Source: Paraoerskovia sediminicola (GTDB lineage: Bacteria; Actinomycetota; Actinomycetes; Actinomycetales; Cellulomonadaceae). From it: 64,000 nt of DNA. The position numbers were made by a program, and so were the translations under genes. Below, piece after piece: positions 28,396 through 42,222 of the stretch. Positions within the stretch are counted from its first letter, which is position 1. Each line of letters opens with the position of its first letter. The notes below the pieces were generated by a model, which saw only the letters and a list, made by a program, of their open reading frames with translations, was not told the origin of the DNA and made no database searches. The DNA lies in NCBI RefSeq assembly GCF_030296575.1, contig NZ_AP027729.1, forward strand, positions 2,852,001-2,916,000, written 5' to 3'.

Positions 28396-29207
28396 TCAGC
28401 CGCGGCCCGCGAGCGGCATCCCGGCCGCGGACAGCTCGACGTGGCCGACGCTGACGCTGAGGGGGAGCCGGGCCATCGCGCAGATCGCGTCGGCCGCCAC
28501 CTGGACGTCGAAGGTGGGTTCGGGCCGCCGGCTGCCGTCGGCCTGGAGCGCCCCGCCGTCGCCGGACGAGACGGTACCCACCGCCGCCGCGAGGTCGGTC
28601 GCGACGTTGCCGATGTCGATCTGCCCGCAGGTGATCCGGAACGGGCGGCCGTCGAGCTCCGTCGCCCGGGTCATCCCGGTCAGGGCGTGCTTGCTGGTCG
28701 CGTAGGCGATCGAGTGCGGGCGTGGGACGCGTGCGGAGACGGAACCGTTGTTGATGACCCGCCCGCCCTGCGGGTCCTGGTGCCGCATGACGCGGAACGC
28801 GGCGGCGGTGCAGAGCATCGCGCCGGTCACGTTGACGGCGAGCGTGGCGGCGAACGCGTCGGGATCGATCTCGTCGGGCGTGCCCGAGGGACCGAACGTC
28901 CCGGCGTTGTTGACCAGCACGTCGACGCGACCCCAGCGCGCGGTGACGGCGTCGAAGACCCGCGCGACGTCGTCCGGCACGGTGATGTCCGCGGGGACGA
29001 CGAGCGCGTCCGGGTGATCGCCCGCGACCTCGACGAGCCGCTCGGGACGTCGGCCGACGAGGGCGACGCGGAGCCCGGCGTCGAGCATCGTGCGGACGGT
29101 CGCGGCACCGATCCCGGTCCCGGCGCCGGTGACGACGGCCACCAGCGGGGACTGCGCGGGGAGCGGCGGTCGTCCGTGGCGCCGGTGCGGCGGGTCTCGG
29201 CGGTCAT
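28396..29207 (-). CDS. Short-chain dehydrogenase/reductase, probable frame break near the start
   Basis: NAD(P)-dependent oxidoreductase of the classical SDR family: VVTGAGTGIGAATVR (cofactor loop), NNAGTFG, INNGSVSARVPRPHSIAYATSKHAL with catalytic Ser, Tyr and Lys. The reading frame of the core can start at a GTG at 29142 but lacks a ribosome site and the usual lead. An ATG at 29207 (MTAETRRTG...) fits better if one base is missing near 29147, in a run of four G on the plus strand. It follows the iclR gene by 14 bp, so the two probably share a transcript. Substrate unknown; a role in glyoxylate-derived acid metabolism is a guess. Confidence 0.78.
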
Positions 29208-29221
29208 CGGCGACGCCCCGC

Positions 29222-29977
29222 TCAGCCGGCGTTCATGCCGACGGCGATCGCCGCGCCGACCTCGCGGAGCATCGGGACCGCGCGCGTCCCGAACTCCTCG
29301 GTCACCCTGGACACGGGACCAGAGACGGACACCGCCGTGGGAACGGGTGTTCCCGGAACGGCCATGGCGTAGCAGCGGACGCCGACCTCCTGCTCCTGCT
29401 CGTCGATCGAGTAGCCCCGCTCCCGGATGAGCGCGAGCTCGTCGAGCAGCGCCTCGGGCGTGCCGATGCTGAACTCGGTGGGCGTCGGCATGCCGGTGCG
29501 CGCGACGATCGCGCGGACCTCGTCGTCGGGCAGGTCGGCCAGGAGCGCCTTGCCGACCCCCGTGTTGTGCAGCGGCGCGCGCCGCCCGACCTCGGTGAAC
29601 ATGCGCATCGAGTGGGCCGACGGCGCCTGCGCCACGTAGACCACCTGGTCGCCGTCGAGGGTCGCGAGGTTGGCGGACTCGCCCAGGGTCGTCACCAGCC
29701 GGCGGAGCTCGGGCAGCGCGAGGGTCCCGAGCTGGCGGTTCGCCTGCTCGCCGAGGCGGATCAGCCGGGGCCCCAGGGAGTACTGCCGGTTCGGGAGCTG
29801 GCGGGCGTAGCCGAGCGAGACGAGGGTCCGTAGGAGACGGTGGATCGTGGGCAGCGGAAGCGCGGTCGACGCGGCGAGCTCGCTGAGCGTCACTTCGCCG
29901 CCGGTGTCCGTGATCAGCTCGAGGATCTCGAACACCCGCTCGACGGACTGGACCCCGCCGGGGCTCTTGGTCGCCAT
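29222..29977 (-). CDS. IclR-family regulator, candidate repressor of urate/glyoxylate genes
   Basis: A 251-residue protein with an N-terminal winged helix (GGVQSVERVFEILELI; SELAASTALPLPTIHRLLRTLVSLGYARQ) and a C-terminal effector domain (RAPLHNTGVGKALLADLP, GYSIDEQEQEVGVRCYA, SVSGPVSRV). It matches the AllR branch, whose ligand in Escherichia coli is glyoxylate or allantoin, but the ligand here is inferred from context. ATG at 29977 with AAAGGTG. It lies in the middle of the regulon it probably controls, divergent from malic enzyme. Confidence 0.88.
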   Translation of the reverse strand: MATKSPGGVQSVERVFEILELITDTGGEVTLSELAASTALPLPTIHRLLRTLVSLGYARQLPNRQYSLGPRLIRLGEQANRQLGTLALPELRRLVTTLGESANLATLDGDQVVYVAQAPSAHSMRMFTEVGRRAPLHNTGVGKALLADLPDDEVRAIVARTGMPTPTEFSIGTPEALLDELALIRERGYSIDEQEQEVGVRCYAMAVPGTPVPTAVSVSGPVSRVTEEFGTRAVPMLREVGAAIAVGMNAG

Positions 29978-30000
29978 CGTCGGCACCTTTCGTCGCGTAA

Positions 30001-30057
30001 TTCCGTGATGTGAGAACAAACGTCCGCTCACGGTATCCGCACGGCGCACCGTGTCAA
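30001..30057 (-). promoter_or_regulatory. iclR promoter with possible paired boxes
   Basis: On the minus strand TTGACA (30057-30052) and TACCGT (30035-30030), spacing 16. Two degenerate boxes, 30036-30022 and 30015-30001 (the latter ends CACGGAA), are 21 bp apart and may allow autoregulation; this is the weakest of the set. Confidence 0.4.
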
Positions 30058-30134
30058 CAGGCGATAGGTCTTGATCGCCTGACGGGCGCCGACGGATCTG
30101 CTCGGGGCGTTCCGGCCGGGTGGCCGGTGAGCGC

Positions 30135-30176
30135 TTGTCATTCCGCTCTGTAGAACATAGTATCCGACATACGGAA
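30135..30176 (+). promoter_or_regulatory. Malic enzyme operon promoter with paired boxes
   Basis: TTGTCA (30135-30140) and TAGTAT (30158-30163), spacing 17. The box TTCCGCTCTGTAGAA (30141) fills the spacer and ATCCGACATACGGAA (30162) overlaps the -10 end, 21 bp apart; an arrangement typical of repression. Confidence 0.65.
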
Positions 30177-30272
30177 AACATGGTCGACGCGGCGCCGACA
30201 CCGCCCAGCAGGCTCACTCCAGCCTCCTGACACGGACGATGCGGCGCCCGCGGACCTCGACGAGGAGGAAGC

Positions 30273-31708
30273 ATGCCAACGAACAGCCCCGGCAACTCGA
30301 TCACGCTGCGCATCGACGCGCGACCGAGCTTCACCGCAACGAGCGAGCTCACGCAGGCCGCAGCGGGCGCGAAGGCGGCCATCACGGCGCTCGACGTCGT
30401 CGAGTCCCGCCACGACACCATCACGGTCGACCTGACGTGCGACACCTCCGGACCCGAGCACGCAGAGCGCATCCGCGCCGCGATCGAGGAGATCGACGGC
30501 GCGTCCGTCCGGGCCGTCAGCGACCGGACCTTCCTCATGCACCTCGGTGGCAAGCTCGAGGTCAAGCCGAAGGCGCGGATCCGCAACCGCGACGACCTGT
30601 CCCGCGCGTACACGCCGGGCGTCGCCCGCGTGTGCATGGCGATCGCCGAGGACCCCTCGAACGCGCGCCGCCTGACGATCAAGCGCAACACCATCGCCGT
30701 CGTCACCGACGGCAGCGCGGTGCTCGGCCTCGGCAACATCGGCCCCGCAGCGGCGATGCCCGTCATGGAGGGCAAGGCCGTGCTGTTCAAGCAGTTCGCC
30801 GACGTCGACGCCTGGCCCGTCGCCCTCGACACGCAGGACACCGAGGAGATCATCGCGATCGTCAAGGCGCTCGCCCCCGGCTACGGCGGCGTGAACCTCG
30901 AGGACATCGCCGCCCCGCGGTGCTTCGAGATCGAGCGGCGGCTGCGCGAGGAGCTCGACATCCCGATCTTCCACGACGACCAGCACGGCACCGCGATCGT
31001 GACGCTCGCCGGCATCACGAACGCCCTGCGCGTGGTCGAGAAGGACCTCGCCGACGTGAAGATCGTGGTCGCGGGCGTCGGCGCCGCCGGCTCGGCGATC
31101 ATCAGCCTCCTGCAGATCCAGGGCGCGAAGAACATCGTCGCCTGCGACCGCACGGGGGTCCTGGACCCGGACGAGACCTACGAGGACGCGCACCGCAACG
31201 AGCTCGCGGCCAGCACCAACCCGGAGGGCGTGCGCGGGTCTCTCCACGAGGCGATCGTCGGTGCCGATGTGTTCATCGGGGTCAGCGGGCCCAACATCCT
31301 CGGCGAGGAGCACATCGCCTCGATGGCGGACGGCGCGATCGTGTTCGCGATGGCGAACCCGACGCCGGAGGTCGACCCGCTGCTCGCGGCCAAGCACGCT
31401 GCGGTCGTCGCCACCGGTCGCAGCGACTTCCCGAACCAGATCAACAACGTCCTCGCGTTCCCCGGCATCTTCCGCGGCCTCCTCGACGCCGGCGTCAGCG
31501 ACATCACCCCGGAGATGCTCGTCGCCGCCGCCGAGGCGATCGCGAACCGTGTCGCGCCGGACGAGCTGAACCCCAGCTTCATCATCCCCAGCGTGTTCGA
31601 CGCGCAGGTCGCCTCCGACGTCGCGGGGGCGATCGTCCACGTGGTCGACCAGGCCCGAGCCGCCCAGAGCTCGCAGAACGCAGCGCACGAGACCTCGAAG
31701 GAGTCCTG

Positions 31709-31709
<1 letters not shown>
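30273..31709 (+). CDS. NAD(P)-dependent malic enzyme
   Basis: Decarboxylates malate to pyruvate. The 478-residue protein has an N-terminal ACT-like domain (residues 1-85) and the malic enzyme core: SRAYTPGVARVC with the catalytic Tyr, VTDGSAVLGLGNIGP, FHDDQHGTAIVTLA for metal binding, VVAGVGAAGSAI for the cofactor and MANPTPE. GAGGAGG stands before the ATG. It starts the operon with malate synthase (TGATG overlap) and would turn malate made from glyoxylate into pyruvate. Confidence 0.93.
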
Positions 31710-33306
<1,597 letters not shown>

Positions 33307-33310
<4 letters not shown>

Positions 33311-34749
33311 CGGCGGTGCAGGACGACGTCGCGTCGGTCGGCAGTGCCGGTCCGGTCGCCGCGGGTGTCCTGACGGAGGCCGACCTCGCCGCCGCGGACG
33401 CGTCGCTCGCCGGCACCGACGAGCTGCTCGCGACGGCGTACCCGGGCGACAGCTCGGCGCGCCAGCCCGTGCACACGGTGTACGTGCCGGGGGACCGGTA
33501 CCTGCCGTCGCTGCCGAACGAGTGGGCCGAGGTCGCCCGCGCGGCGGTCGTCTCGGCCGGCGGGTTCGACGCGGTCTGCGAGGTCGCCGGTCTCGCGCCG
33601 GCCCTCGTGGCCGAGGTCGCGCCGCGCGTCGCGGCGAAGCTCGCCGCCGAGCCCGTCGAGGACCTGCGTCTCGACTTCGAGGACGGGTACGGCGACCGCG
33701 GGGACGAGGCCGAGGACCGCGACGTCCTCGCCGCGGCCGCGCACGTCGTCACCGCCGTCCGGGACGGGGTCGCGCCCCCATTCGTCGGCATCAGGTTCAA
33801 GTGCTTCGAGGCGCCGACCCGCCGCCGTGGTCTGCGCACGCTCGACCTGTTCGTCGCGGGCCTGGTCTCGGGCCTCGGCGCCGACGGGCTGCCCGACGGC
33901 CTCGTGCTCACGCTCCCGAAGGTCACCACGGTCGACCAGGTCGACACGATGATCACGGTCTGCGAGAAGCTCGAGGTGCGTCACGGGCTGGTCCCCGGCC
34001 GTCTGCGGTTCGAGGTGCAGATGGAGACCCCGCAGCTGGTCCTCGCGGCCGACGGGACCGTCCCCGTCGCCCAGGTGCTGCACCGTGCCGCGGGTCGGGT
34101 CAGCGCGCTGCACTACGGCACGTACGACTACAGCGCGTCGCTGCAGATCTCCGCCCAGCACCAGTCGATGGAGCACCCGGCCGCCGACCATGCGAAGCAG
34201 GTCATGCAGGTCGCGGTCGCCGGCACGGGCGTCAACCTCTCCGACGGGTCGACCAACGTCGTCCCGGTGGGGGAGCCGGACGACGTCCGGTCGGCGTGGG
34301 CGCTCCACGCCCGCCTGGTCGGGCGCTCGCTCGCGAACGGGTACTACCAGGGGTGGGACCTGCACCCGGCGCAGCTCCCCACGCGGTTCGCCGCGACGTA
34401 CGCGTTCTACCGGTCGGGGTTCGCCGCGGCCGCGAAGCGCCTGCACGACTACACCCACCAGGTCGAGGGCGGCGTCATGGACGAGCCCGCGACCGCCCGG
34501 GCGCTCGCCCGGTTCGTCGCCCGGGGACTCGCCTGCGGGGCGATCGACGACGCCGAGGTCCGGCGGGACGCGGGCCTCGACGTCCCGGCGCTGCGGGAGC
34601 TGGCCTTCCCGGCCCGACCCGCGGCTGTATCCGCCGCGCCGACCGCCGGGGCGACGGGTCCCCGCCCGGCCGCCGGGACGCCGTCCGACACCACCAGCAC
34701 GACCCGGACCGACCAGAAGCCGACCGACCAGCAAGGAGCGAGCTCGTGA
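33307..34749 (+). CDS. DUF6986 aldolase/citrate-lyase-like protein
   Basis: A 480-residue protein related to the HpcH/HpaI and citrate lyase beta barrel enzymes (DUF6986). Likely active-site acidic segments are LRLDFEDGYGDRGDEAED and FEVQMETP, with GTYDYSASLQISAQHQSMEHP near the C-terminal side. The last 45 residues are a disordered Ala/Pro/Thr tail. GTG start overlaps the aceB stop and its TGA overlaps allE, so it is made with glyoxylate and ureidoglycine enzymes. The reaction is not known; it may handle a C4-C5 acid giving glyoxylate. Confidence 0.8.
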
Positions 34750-35573
34750 CCGCACCGACGTACTACGCACCCACCGGGGGTCTGCCCGACCAGACCGAGC
34801 TGCTCACCGATCGGGCCGTCGTCAAGGAGGCCTACACGGTCATCCCCAAGGGGGTGCTGCGGGACATCGTCACCAGCAACCTCCCGGGGTGGACGGCGAC
34901 GCGCACCTGGGTGCTCGCGCGCCCCGTCGAGGGCTTCGCGACGACGTTCGCGCAGTACATCGTCGAGGTCTCCCCGGGCGGGGGCAGCGAGAAGCCCGAG
35001 CCGGAGGTCGCCGTGCAGTCGGTCGTGTTCCTGCTCTCCGGGACGCTCGAGCTCACGCTGCAGGGGGAGTCGCACCACCTGGAGGCCGGGTCCTACGTGT
35101 ACGTCCCGGCGGGTGCCACCTGGACCCTGCGCAACGACGGCGACGTGCCGGCCGCGTTCCAGTGGGTCCGCAAGGAGTACGAGCCCGTCGAGGGGTACGA
35201 CACCCCCGCCGCGTTCGTCACCCACGACCGCGACGTCGAGGGCAAGGAGATGGTCGGCACGAACGGGGCCTGGAAGACGCAGCGCTTCGCCGACCCCGAC
35301 GACCTCGCGCACGACATGCACGTCAACATCGTGAGCTTCGAGCCGGGCGGCAAGATCCCGTTCGCCGAGACGCACATCATGGAGCACGGCATCTACGTGC
35401 TCGAGGGCACGGCCGTCTACCGGCTCAACGACGACTGGGTCGAGGTCGAGGCCGGGGACTTCATGTGGCTGCGGGCGTTCTGCCCGCAGGCCTGCTACGC
35501 CGGCGGGCCGGGGCGGTTCCGCTACCTGCTCTACAAGGACGTCAACCGCCAGGTGCGGCTCACGCGCCGCTGA
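34746..35573 (+). CDS. allE: (S)-ureidoglycine aminohydrolase
   Basis: Releases ammonia from S-ureidoglycine to give S-ureidoglycolate. The 275-residue bicupin has two cupin barrels: LLSGTLELTLQGESHHLEAGSYVYVP (first) and GGKIPFAETHIMEHGIYVLEGTAVYRLNDDWVEVEAGDFMW (second) with metal ligands Glu, His, His, and Glu. Mn-dependent in known members. GTG start overlaps the previous gene. Confidence 0.92.
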   Translation: MTAPTYYAPTGGLPDQTELLTDRAVVKEAYTVIPKGVLRDIVTSNLPGWTATRTWVLARPVEGFATTFAQYIVEVSPGGGSEKPEPEVAVQSVVFLLSGTLELTLQGESHHLEAGSYVYVPAGATWTLRNDGDVPAAFQWVRKEYEPVEGYDTPAAFVTHDRDVEGKEMVGTNGAWKTQRFADPDDLAHDMHVNIVSFEPGGKIPFAETHIMEHGIYVLEGTAVYRLNDDWVEVEAGDFMWLRAFCPQACYAGGPGRFRYLLYKDVNRQVRLTRR

Positions 35574-35886
35574 CCTCGCCTCTCGCGCGCCTCGTCCGGA
35601 TGCGCCACCCGCGCCGTCCTCGCCCTCTCCGGGCGGGGGCGGCGCGTCGTCGTTCTCGGCCGCTGGCCTGCACGAGGTCGACATTCGCGGGGTCTGCGCG
35701 GCCCGAGGGCCCCGCGAACGTCCGACTCGGCGCGCGCGACCGCGGAGCCCGACGGCCGGAGGTGTTGACGGGACCCGACATCGGGCCTAGGATTTTCATC
35801 AGACAGAAGTTAGTTTCCACGAAGCGGAATCAACCGGCCGATGAGGCCGACGGAGACGCTGATCCAGACTCGCTGAGGAGCCGAAG
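35574..35886. other. 313-bp gap before the hyi operon
   Basis: No gene. The first part has a GC-rich hairpin (GCGCCG at 35611, CGGCGC at 35640, inner CGCC/GGCG) that may end the malic enzyme-allE transcript; the second part holds the hyi promoter and two regulatory boxes. Confidence 0.55.
35765..35829 (+). promoter_or_regulatory. hyi-gcl operon promoter with paired boxes
   Basis: TTGACG (35765-35770) and TAGGAT (35788-35793), spacing 17, a near-consensus promoter. Boxes TTTCATCAGACAGAA (35794) and TTCCACGAAGCGGAA (35815) directly follow the -10, 21 bp apart. Confidence 0.7.
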
Positions 35887-36741
35887 ATGTCGTACACCGT
35901 GAACTGCTCGATCCTCCTGACCGATCTGCCCATGCTCGAGCGCCCCGCCGCGGCCCGCGCCGCTGGCTTCACCCAGGTCGAGTTCTGGTGGCCGTTCGCC
36001 GAGTCGGTGCCCTCGGACGCCGACGTCACCGCCTTCGAGCGCGCGATCACCGACGCCGGCGTGCAGCTCACTGGCCTCAACTTCGACGCCGGGAACATGC
36101 CGGCCGGCGACCGCGGCCTGCTGTCGTCGCCCGCGACCAGCGCGCGGTTCCGCGACAACATCGACGTCGTCGCCGGCATCGGCGAACGTCTCGGGTGCCG
36201 CGCCTTCAACGCGCTCTACGGGAACCGGGACGACGCGTTCACACCCGAGGAGCAGGACGACGTCGCGGCCCAGAACCTGGCGCTCGCCGCCGCGGGGGTC
36301 GGGCGCATCGGCGGGACCGTGCTGCTGGAGCCCGTCAGCGGCGCACCGCGCTACCCGCTCCTGACGGCCGCGGATGCCCTCGGCGTCATCGACCGGGTCC
36401 GTGCCGAGTGCGGCGCGACCAACATCGAGCTCCTCGCGGACTTCTACCATCTGGCCGTCAACGGTGACGACGTCGCCACCGTGATAGAGGCGCACGCCGC
36501 CGGCTTCGGCCACATCCAGATCGCCGACGCCCCCGGTCGGGGCGAGCCGGGCACCGGCGACCTGCCGCTCGCCGCGTGGCTCGACCGCAGCGCCGCACTC
36601 GGCTACGCGGGCACCGTCGGCCTCGAGTACAAGACCAGCGCGGCCGACCCGTTCGCCTGGCTCCCCGCCGAGCAGCGCGCCGGCACGCCGACCAGCGCGC
36701 CGACCAGCACGCCGACCAGCCCAGCCACGACCCGCGCCTGA
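35887..36741 (+). CDS. hyi: Hydroxypyruvate isomerase
   Basis: Interconverts hydroxypyruvate and tartronate semialdehyde, linking to glyoxylate carboligase. The 284-residue TIM barrel shows NCSILLTDLPMLERPAAA, VEFWWPF, GLNFDAGNMPAGDRG, LLEPVSG, LLADFYHLAVNGDD and GHIQIADAPGRGEPGTG with metal ligands Glu, Asp and His. The C-terminal Thr-Ser-Pro-Ala repeat (TSAPTSTPTSP) is an odd tail. ATG after GAGGAG. Confidence 0.92.
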   Translation: MSYTVNCSILLTDLPMLERPAAARAAGFTQVEFWWPFAESVPSDADVTAFERAITDAGVQLTGLNFDAGNMPAGDRGLLSSPATSARFRDNIDVVAGIGERLGCRAFNALYGNRDDAFTPEEQDDVAAQNLALAAAGVGRIGGTVLLEPVSGAPRYPLLTAADALGVIDRVRAECGATNIELLADFYHLAVNGDDVATVIEAHAAGFGHIQIADAPGRGEPGTGDLPLAAWLDRSAALGYAGTVGLEYKTSAADPFAWLPAEQRAGTPTSAPTSTPTSPATTRA

Positions 36742-36806
36742 CCGGCCGACCCGGCCCCACGCACCAGACCCCAGACCTGCAGCACGCTCGTTCGAAGGAG
36801 AACACC

Positions 36807-37703
36807 ATGGCCAACGTCACCGTCATCGGACTCGGCATCATGGGCCTGCCCATGGCCCGCAACCTCGTCGACGCCGGGCACACCGTCACCGGCTTCAACC
36901 GCTCGTCGGCCGCGACCGAGAAGCTCGCCGCACACGGCGGGCGCGCTGCGACGAGCATCGCGGACGCGGTCTCCGGCGCCGAGGTCGTCATCACGATGGT
37001 CCCGGACTCGCCCGACGTCGAGGCCGTCGTGCTCGGCGAGGACGGCGTCTTCGCGAACGCACCGCAGGGCGTCCTGTGGGTCGACGCCAGCACGATCCGC
37101 CCGGACGTGAGCGTGCGCCTCGCCGCCGCGGCCGCCGAGGCCGGCGTGCGTGCCGTCGACGCCCCCGTCTCGGGCGGCGAGCAGGGCGCGATCGAGGGGA
37201 TCCTGTCGATCATGGTCGGTGGTGCCGCCGAGGACGTCGAGGCGGCGCGCCCCGTGCTCGAGGCGGTCGGCAAGACGGTCGTCCACGTCGGCCCCGCGGG
37301 TTCCGGGCAGACCGTGAAGGCCGCGAACCAGCTGATCGTCGCGGGCACCATCGAGCTCGTCGCCGAGGCCCTCGTGTTCCTCGAGGCGCACGGCGTCGAC
37401 ACCGCCGCCGCGATCGAGGTCCTCGCCGGCGGGCTCGCCGGCAACCGGATCCTCGACCGCAAGGCCGCCGGCATGGCGGCCCGCAGCTTCGAGCCGGGTT
37501 TCCGGGTCGACCTGCACCACAAGGACCTCGGCATCGTCACGGCTGCGGCCCGCGAGGCCGGCGTCGCGATCCCGCTCGGCGCGATGACCGCCCAGCTCAT
37601 GGGCGCGCTGCGTGCGGAGGGCCACGGGAACCTCGACCACTCCGCCCTCCTGCTGCTCGTGGAGCAGCTCTCGGGCCGCGGCTCGACCACGACGAACGAC
37701 TGA
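36807..37703 (+). CDS. glxR: Tartronate semialdehyde reductase
   Basis: Reduces tartronate semialdehyde to D-glycerate with NAD(P)H. The 298-residue beta-hydroxyacid dehydrogenase has [15 protein letters not shown] (cofactor), [12 protein letters not shown] (substrate), and [14 protein letters not shown] with the catalytic Lys. ATG at 36807 with AAGGAG. Sits between hyi and gcl, as in many glyoxylate operons. Confidence 0.92.
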   Translation: MANVTVIGLGIMGLPMARNLVDAGHTVTGFNRSSAATEKLAAHGGRAATSIADAVSGAEVVITMVPDSPDVEAVVLGEDGVFANAPQGVLWVDASTIRPDVSVRLAAAAAEAGVRAVDAPVSGGEQGAIEGILSIMVGGAAEDVEAARPVLEAVGKTVVHVGPAGSGQTVKAANQLIVAGTIELVAEALVFLEAHGVDTAAAIEVLAGGLAGNRILDRKAAGMAARSFEPGFRVDLHHKDLGIVTAAAREAGVAIPLGAMTAQLMGALRAEGHGNLDHSALLLLVEQLSGRGSTTTND

Positions 37704-37734
37704 CCCACCCGGACCACAGGACAGGAGCAGGAGC

Positions 37735-39513
<1,779 letters not shown>

Positions 39514-39517
39514 CGCC

Positions 39518-40746
39518 GTGAGCTCCCACCGGTCCGACGCGCACCCTGCCCGGGTCGTCGTCGCCGTCGACAAGTTCAAGGGGTCGGCGAGCGCGGTCGA
39601 GGTCGGGGCCGCGCTGCGGCGCGGCCTGCTCGCCGGGGCCGCGGACTCGCACCGGGACCTCGTCGTCGACGAGGTCCCGGTGGCCGACGGGGGCGAGGGC
39701 ACCTGCGACGCCGCGCTGCGGGCGGGCTTCACGGCCCGTGCCGTGACGGTCGCCGGGCCGACCGGTGAGCCGGTCGAGGCGACCCTCGCCGTGCGCGGCA
39801 CGGAGGCCGTCGTGGAGATGGCGGCGGCCTCGGGCCTCGCGCTGCTCCCCGGTGGCGAGCTCCGCGCGCTCGACGCCACCAGCCGCGGCACGGGGGACCT
39901 GATCCGGGCCGCCCTCGACCTCGGGTGCGACCACGTCGTCCTCGCCGTGGGCGGCAGTGCCTGCACGGACGGGGGCGCGGGCATGCTCGTCGCCCTCGGG
40001 GCCCGCCTGGTGTCGGACGACGGCGCCCCGGTCCCGCCGGGCGGCGGCGGTCTCGCGTCGCTCGCCGGGGTGGAGCTGGACGACCTCGACCCGCGTGTGG
40101 CGCGGACGAGGTTCACCCTGGCGAGCGACGTGGACAACCCCTGCTCGGGGAGCGCGGCGCCGCGGCGGTGTTCGGGCCCCAGAAGGGCGCGTCGGCGGAC
40201 GACGTGGCTCGCCTCGACGCCGGCCTGGACCGGTTCGTGGACGCGCTCGGGTCCGCCGGCGTCGAGGGCGCGCGCCGCGCGGCCGAGGCGCCCGGCGCGG
40301 GTGCCGCCGGCGGGGTGGGCTTCGGTGCGCTCGCCGTCCTCGGCGCGCAGCGGGTCGCCGGGGTGGACCTGGTCCGTGACCTCACCGGCCTCGCCGAGGC
40401 GCTCGTCGGCGCCGACCTCGTGGTGACGGGGGAGGGGAGCCTGGACGAGCAGAGCCTCGGCGGCAAGACTCCGATGGGCGTCGCGCAGGCGGCGCTCGAC
40501 GCCGGGGTGACGGTGGTCGCCGTCTGCGGCGTCACGTCGCTCGACGACGCGAGGCTGGCCGACGCCGGGTTCGCCCGCGTGTACCGGCTCTCGGACCTCG
40601 AACCGGACGCGGACCGCAGCATGGCGACGGCCCCGGCGCTGCTGGAGAGCGTGGGGCAGATCGTCGCGGGGGACCTCGCCCAGCTCCGGGCGGTCGGCAA
40701 GGTGTACCGCTCGACGACCCGCCCGGAGCGCACGCGCCTCGGCTGA
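39518..40746 (+). CDS. glxK: Glycerate kinase (GarK/GlxK type), frame break
   Basis: Phosphorylates D-glycerate with ATP, the exit of the pathway to central metabolism. VVVAVDKFKGSASAVEVG, DEVPVADGGEGT, SRGTGDLIRAAL and VGGSACTDGGAGMLVALG are typical; after the break GAAAVFGPQKGA, VTGEGSLDEQSLGGKTPMGVA. The break is near 40141 in GACAACCCCTGC; one more C gives SDVDNPLLGERGAAAVFG. About 409 residues when restored. GTG start four bases after the gcl stop. Confidence 0.87.
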
Positions 40747-40812
40747 GCACGAGACTTGACCCGTCCGGGGCGATCACCCGCCCCGACGACGAACGACCTG
40801 ACGGAGGAACCC

Positions 40813-42158
40813 GTGAACGAGCCCCAGACCCGACTCGACCTCGTCCTGCGCGGACGCCGCGTGCTCGCGGACGGCGTGATCGCCGCCCGCGAGGTCGGTG
40901 TCCGTGACGGCGTGATCGTCGCCGTCGAACCGCTCGGACGAGCGCTGCGCGCCGGCCGGGTGGTGGACGTGCCGGACGCGGCGGTGCTGCTGCCCGGGCT
41001 AGTGGACACGCACGTCCACGTCAACGAGCCGGGCCGCACCGAGTGGGAGGGCTTCGCCTCGGCGACCCGGGCCGCTGCCGCCGGGGGCGTCACGACGGTG
41101 CTCGACATGCCGCTCAACAGCATCCCGCCGACCGTCACCGCCGCGGCGCTCGACGAGAAGCGTGCAGCGGCCCTGGGCAAGCTCTCCGTCGACGTGGGCT
41201 TCTGGGGCGGCGCCGTGCCGGGGAACTCGGGCGACCTCGAGCCCCTCCACGACGAGGGCGTGTTCGGGTTCAAGTGCTTCCTGCTGCCGTCGGGCGTCGA
41301 CGAGTTCCCCCGCTCGAGGCGGACGAGATGGAGCGCGACCTCGAGGTGCTGGGCGGCCTCGACTCGCTCCTGATCGTCCACGCCGAGGACCACGACACGA
41401 TCGAGGCCGCGCCGCAGCCGCACGGGCCGGGCTACGCGGGCTTCCTCGCCTCCCGCCCCCGCGACGCCGAGAACCGCGCGATCGCCGCCGTGATCGAGGC
41501 GGCCCGACGCACGGGCGCACGGGCGCACATCCTGCACCTGTCGTCGTCCGACGCCCTGCCGATGATCGCCGCCGCCAAGGCGGACGGGGTGCGCCTCACC
41601 GTCGAGACGTGCCCGCACTACCTGACCCTCGTCGCCGAGGACGTGCCCGACGGCGCGACGGCGTTCAAGTGCTGCCCGCCGATCCGCGAGGCCGCGAACC
41701 GCGACCTGCTCTGGCAGGGGCTCGTCGACGGGACGATCGACTGCATCGTCTCCGACCACTCGCCCGCGACCGTCGACCTCAAGCTGCCGGCCGACGGCGA
41801 CTTCGGCACCGCGTGGGGCGGTGTCTCGTCGCTCCAGCTCGGCCTCTCGCTCGTCTGGTCCGAGGCCCGAGAGCGGGGCATCCCGCTCGAGCAGGTCGTG
41901 GCCTGGATGTCCTCGGCCCCCGCGGCCGTGGCCCGTGTGCCACGCAAGGGGGCCATCGCCGTCGGCAACGACGCGGACCTCGTGATCTTCGGACCCGAGG
42001 ACACGTACGAGGCCCACGTCGAGCAGCTCCAGCACAAGAACCCGGTCTCGCCCTACGACGGCCGAGGGCTCACCGGCCGGGTCCGACAGACGTACCTGCG
42101 CGGCGAGCGGATCCACCTCGACGTGCCGCGCGGGCGGTTCCTGACCCGCGAGGCCTGA
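40813..42158 (+). CDS. allB: Allantoinase, frame break
   Basis: Opens the allantoin ring to allantoate. Cyclic amidohydrolase with [17 protein letters not shown] (metal His), [16 protein letters not shown] (Lys to be carbamylated), [21 protein letters not shown], and [11 protein letters not shown]. The break is near 41310 in GAGTTCCCCCGCTC; a sixth C restores [15 protein letters not shown]. About 448 residues when restored. GTG start with GGAGG, 66 bp after glxK. Confidence 0.9.
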
Positions 42159-42222
42159 CCGCCGGGCAGGCGCGGCCGCGCCCGGGTGAGCCACGTCGTT
42201 CGACGTCTGGGACGATCACGGC

